A program made the position numbers and the translations under genes. Source: Deltaproteobacteria bacterium (GTDB taxonomy: Bacteria; Desulfobacterota; DSM-4660; Desulfatiglandales; HGW-15). From it: a stretch of DNA of 6,323 nucleotides. The notes under the pieces are model-generated. The model was given only the letters and a program-made list of their open reading frames with translations, was not told the origin of the DNA and made no database searches. Shown here piece after piece: positions 4,962-6,323 of the stretch (its first letter is position 1; every line of letters starts with the position of its first letter). Where the stretch lies: NCBI GenBank assembly GCA_016926135.1, contig JAFGPH010000555.1, positions 1-6,323 on the forward strand, written 5' to 3'.

Positions 4962-6323
4962 CCCTGTGGCCTTGATGGGTTCAAAGGAACAGGAGATCCC
5001 GTCCCCCTTCTTTTCCAGAACCACCAGCCCGCACCACCTCTCATGGTCCGTTTCCGGATAGTCCAGGCGATGATGGTAGGGCTTGTTCCTGCTTTCGGTG
5101 CGGAAGAGGGCCGCATGGCCCATCATTTTTCCTACCTGAAGGAGCGAGCGCGTTTCGTGGGTCCGCATCAGTTCGTGAAGGTCATTCGCCTTGATCTCGT
5201 CGAGATGCCTCTCCAGGCTGTGGAGCTTTTCCAGGCCGCGCTGGATTCCTCCCTCCGTGCGCAAGGTTCCGATATGTTCGGCCATGATCTTCCGGATCGC
5301 GTCCTCGATCTGCCTGTACGGGTAGCCGGAAGGGCGGTAAAGGGGAGCCAGGAAGCGATCAATCTCCCCACGCAGGCCGGGGGCGGAAGTCCCGGGCAAG
5401 TGTCTCATGCGCAGTGCGCAAGCCGCAGCCGACTTGCCTGCCTTGTAGCCCCCGGTCACGGCACCGTGGACGCAGCGGTTGTGGTCGGCAGCGTCTCCAC
5501 AGGCATAGAGACCCGGAACGGACGTTGCCGAATCCCGGTCGATTTTCAGACCGCTTCCTGTGACCTCGGTCGGGCCGGCCTGCATGCCCTCTGAGACCAT
5601 GATTTCCACCGGCCTTTCCCTCAACTTCTCCCCCCTCTGAACCAGGTAGTCGGGGAGGGTATCCTTGTCATAACCCAGAGAGTCCATCAGGTGAGTGAGG
5701 TCCTCGTCGCTGAGATGGCGGCAGTCGATGTATACCGGACCGCGGCCGCCCCGGAGTTCCTCGAGGGTGTGAAAGACCACGTCATAGCGGGTAGCCCGGT
5801 TGCCCATGGGGTGCCTCTTCTCCATGTAGTATTCGCCCAGACTGTTCAGGAATCGGCCTCCCATCCCCACGAGGGCGTTGAATCCCGGCGCGGCAAAGCC
5901 CTTGGGAAGGAGGGTCATGCGCATGTACTCCATGTTGGTGAGCGCAGCCCCGGCCCTGAAGGCCATGACCTGCCCGTCTCCCGTATCAAAGGGACACAGC
6001 CATGTGTTGAAGGGATTGATGCGGGGGTTCTCGTAGAGCCGGTTGGTATTGCCCGTAGCGATGATGGTCGCCTTCGCATGGATGACATAGAAGTCACCGC
6101 TCCGGATATGAAACCCAAGGCCGCCCCAGACCGATCCCTCATGGGTCAGAAGGTCCAGCATCATCACCTTGTCCAGCACGGTACACCCGAGTTTGCGCAC
6201 GGCCCGGCCCAGACAGGGTTTGAGTCTCTTGCCGTTGAAATTGATCCAGTAGGTGCCGGGCTGTCCCATGGAACGGGTTCGGTAGAAGGTCCCGTCCGGC
6301 TGGGTGAGGGGGTTGCCGATCCG
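4953..6323 (-). CDS. FAD-dependent oxidoreductase of the fumarate reductase/AprA superfamily (5'-partial)
   Basis: This is the C-terminal 456 residues of a large flavoprotein; the frame stays open to the window edge, so the N-terminal Rossmann GxGxxG region, perhaps 100-130 residues, is missing. An internal Met at 6269 is not the start, because RSMGQPGTYW continues upstream in frame. FAD-domain landmarks are TIIATGN (86-92 of the visible part) and PGLYACGDAAD (270-280). The C-terminal helical domain has LHELMRTHETRSLL and FRTESRNKPYHHRLDYPETD, as in AprA and SdhA/FrdA. The dicarboxylate-binding HYxxGG and the HGANRLGG-type Arg motif of fumarate reductases are absent, replaced by AGPTEVTGSG and HGAVTGGYKAG, so it is unlikely to reduce fumarate. 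The ferredoxin follows after 7 nt, implying a cytoplasmic two-subunit enzyme that passes electrons between FAD and FeS clusters. An AprA-like paralogue with a different substrate is my best reading; true APS reductase is less likely. Confidence 0.85.
   Translation of the reverse strand, partial: RIGNPLTQPDGTFYRTRSMGQPGTYWINFNGKRLKPCLGRAVRKLGCTVLDKVMMLDLLTHEGSVWGGLGFHIRSGDFYVIHAKATIIATGNTNRLYENPRINPFNTWLCPFDTGDGQVMAFRAGAALTNMEYMRMTLLPKGFAAPGFNALVGMGGRFLNSLGEYYMEKRHPMGNRATRYDVVFHTLEELRGGRGPVYIDCRHLSDEDLTHLMDSLGYDKDTLPDYLVQRGEKLRERPVEIMVSEGMQAGPTEVTGSGLKIDRDSATSVPGLYACGDAADHNRCVHGAVTGGYKAGKSAAACALRMRHLPGTSAPGLRGEIDRFLAPLYRPSGYPYRQIEDAIRKIMAEHIGTLRTEGGIQRGLEKLHSLERHLDEIKANDLHELMRTHETRSLLQVGKMMGHAALFRTESRNKPYHHRLDYPETDHERWCGLVVLEKKGDGISCSFEPIKATGKG

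Noticed and set aside
4684..5061. Plus-strand open frame of 125 codons over the ferredoxin
   Set aside because: It is antisense to both cluster motifs of the ferredoxin and has no recognisable protein features.
4946..5116. Longer ferredoxin with an N-terminal extension starting at 5116
   Set aside because: The extension overlaps the flavoprotein C-terminus in another frame and is not ferredoxin-like; the strong Shine-Dalgarno sequence supports the start at 4945.
5043..5594. Plus-strand open frame of 183 codons inside the flavoprotein region
   Set aside because: The opposite strand encodes conserved FAD-domain and C-terminal motifs throughout this span.
4953..6323. Calling the flavoprotein and ferredoxin genuine aprA and aprB
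   Set aside because: The beta-like subunit is far too short, gene order is reversed, and the flavoprotein pocket motifs differ from both AprA and fumarate reductase; the N-terminus needed for a firm call is missing.

Overview
The window reads as a stretch of a G+C-rich anaerobic bacterial chromosome. I infer a sulfate-reducing or syntrophic Desulfobacterota-type organism. The grounds are a DctPQM-type TRAP transporter next to a phenylacetate-CoA-ligase-like enzyme, facing a flavoprotein/ferredoxin pair that resembles adenylylsulfate reductase (AprA/AprB). No rRNA or other phylogenetic marker is present, so this placement is an inference.

Plus strand, 1-4301: four tightly spaced genes that look like one operon. 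They are a periplasmic TRAP solute receptor (dctP type, 1-1020), the small TRAP permease (dctQ type, 1103-1606), the large TRAP permease (dctM type, 1653-2954) and an AMP-forming, PaaK-like acyl/aryl-CoA ligase (2970-4301). The dctP-dctQ gap holds an imperfect stem-loop. The ligase starts 15 nt after the dctM stop. The simplest reading is Na+-driven uptake of an organic acid followed by activation to its CoA thioester. The window opens exactly on the dctP ATG, so its promoter is not visible. After a 110-nt gap comes a 62-codon gene for a small helical protein of unknown function (4412-4600).

Minus strand, 6323-4733: a 5'-truncated FAD-dependent oxidoreductase of the fumarate reductase/AprA superfamily runs off the right edge. 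It is followed 7 nt later by a 70-residue 2x[4Fe-4S] ferredoxin that resembles a shortened AprB. These two genes converge on the TRAP/ligase operon and probably form an electron-transferring flavoenzyme.

Between the convergent blocks (4302-4411 and 4601-4732) are GC-rich hairpins and two arrays of a degenerate 7-nt repeat (GGYBCAV). Each array lies exactly 4 nt after a TGA stop codon, one behind the ligase and one behind the ferredoxin, in the sense direction of its own gene. This is the least expected structure in the window. The most interesting functional idea, which is inference, is a module for import, CoA activation and then oxidation or reduction of an unidentified carboxylic acid. No tRNA, rRNA, CRISPR array or mobile element was seen, and no gene-free stretch exceeds about 135 nt.
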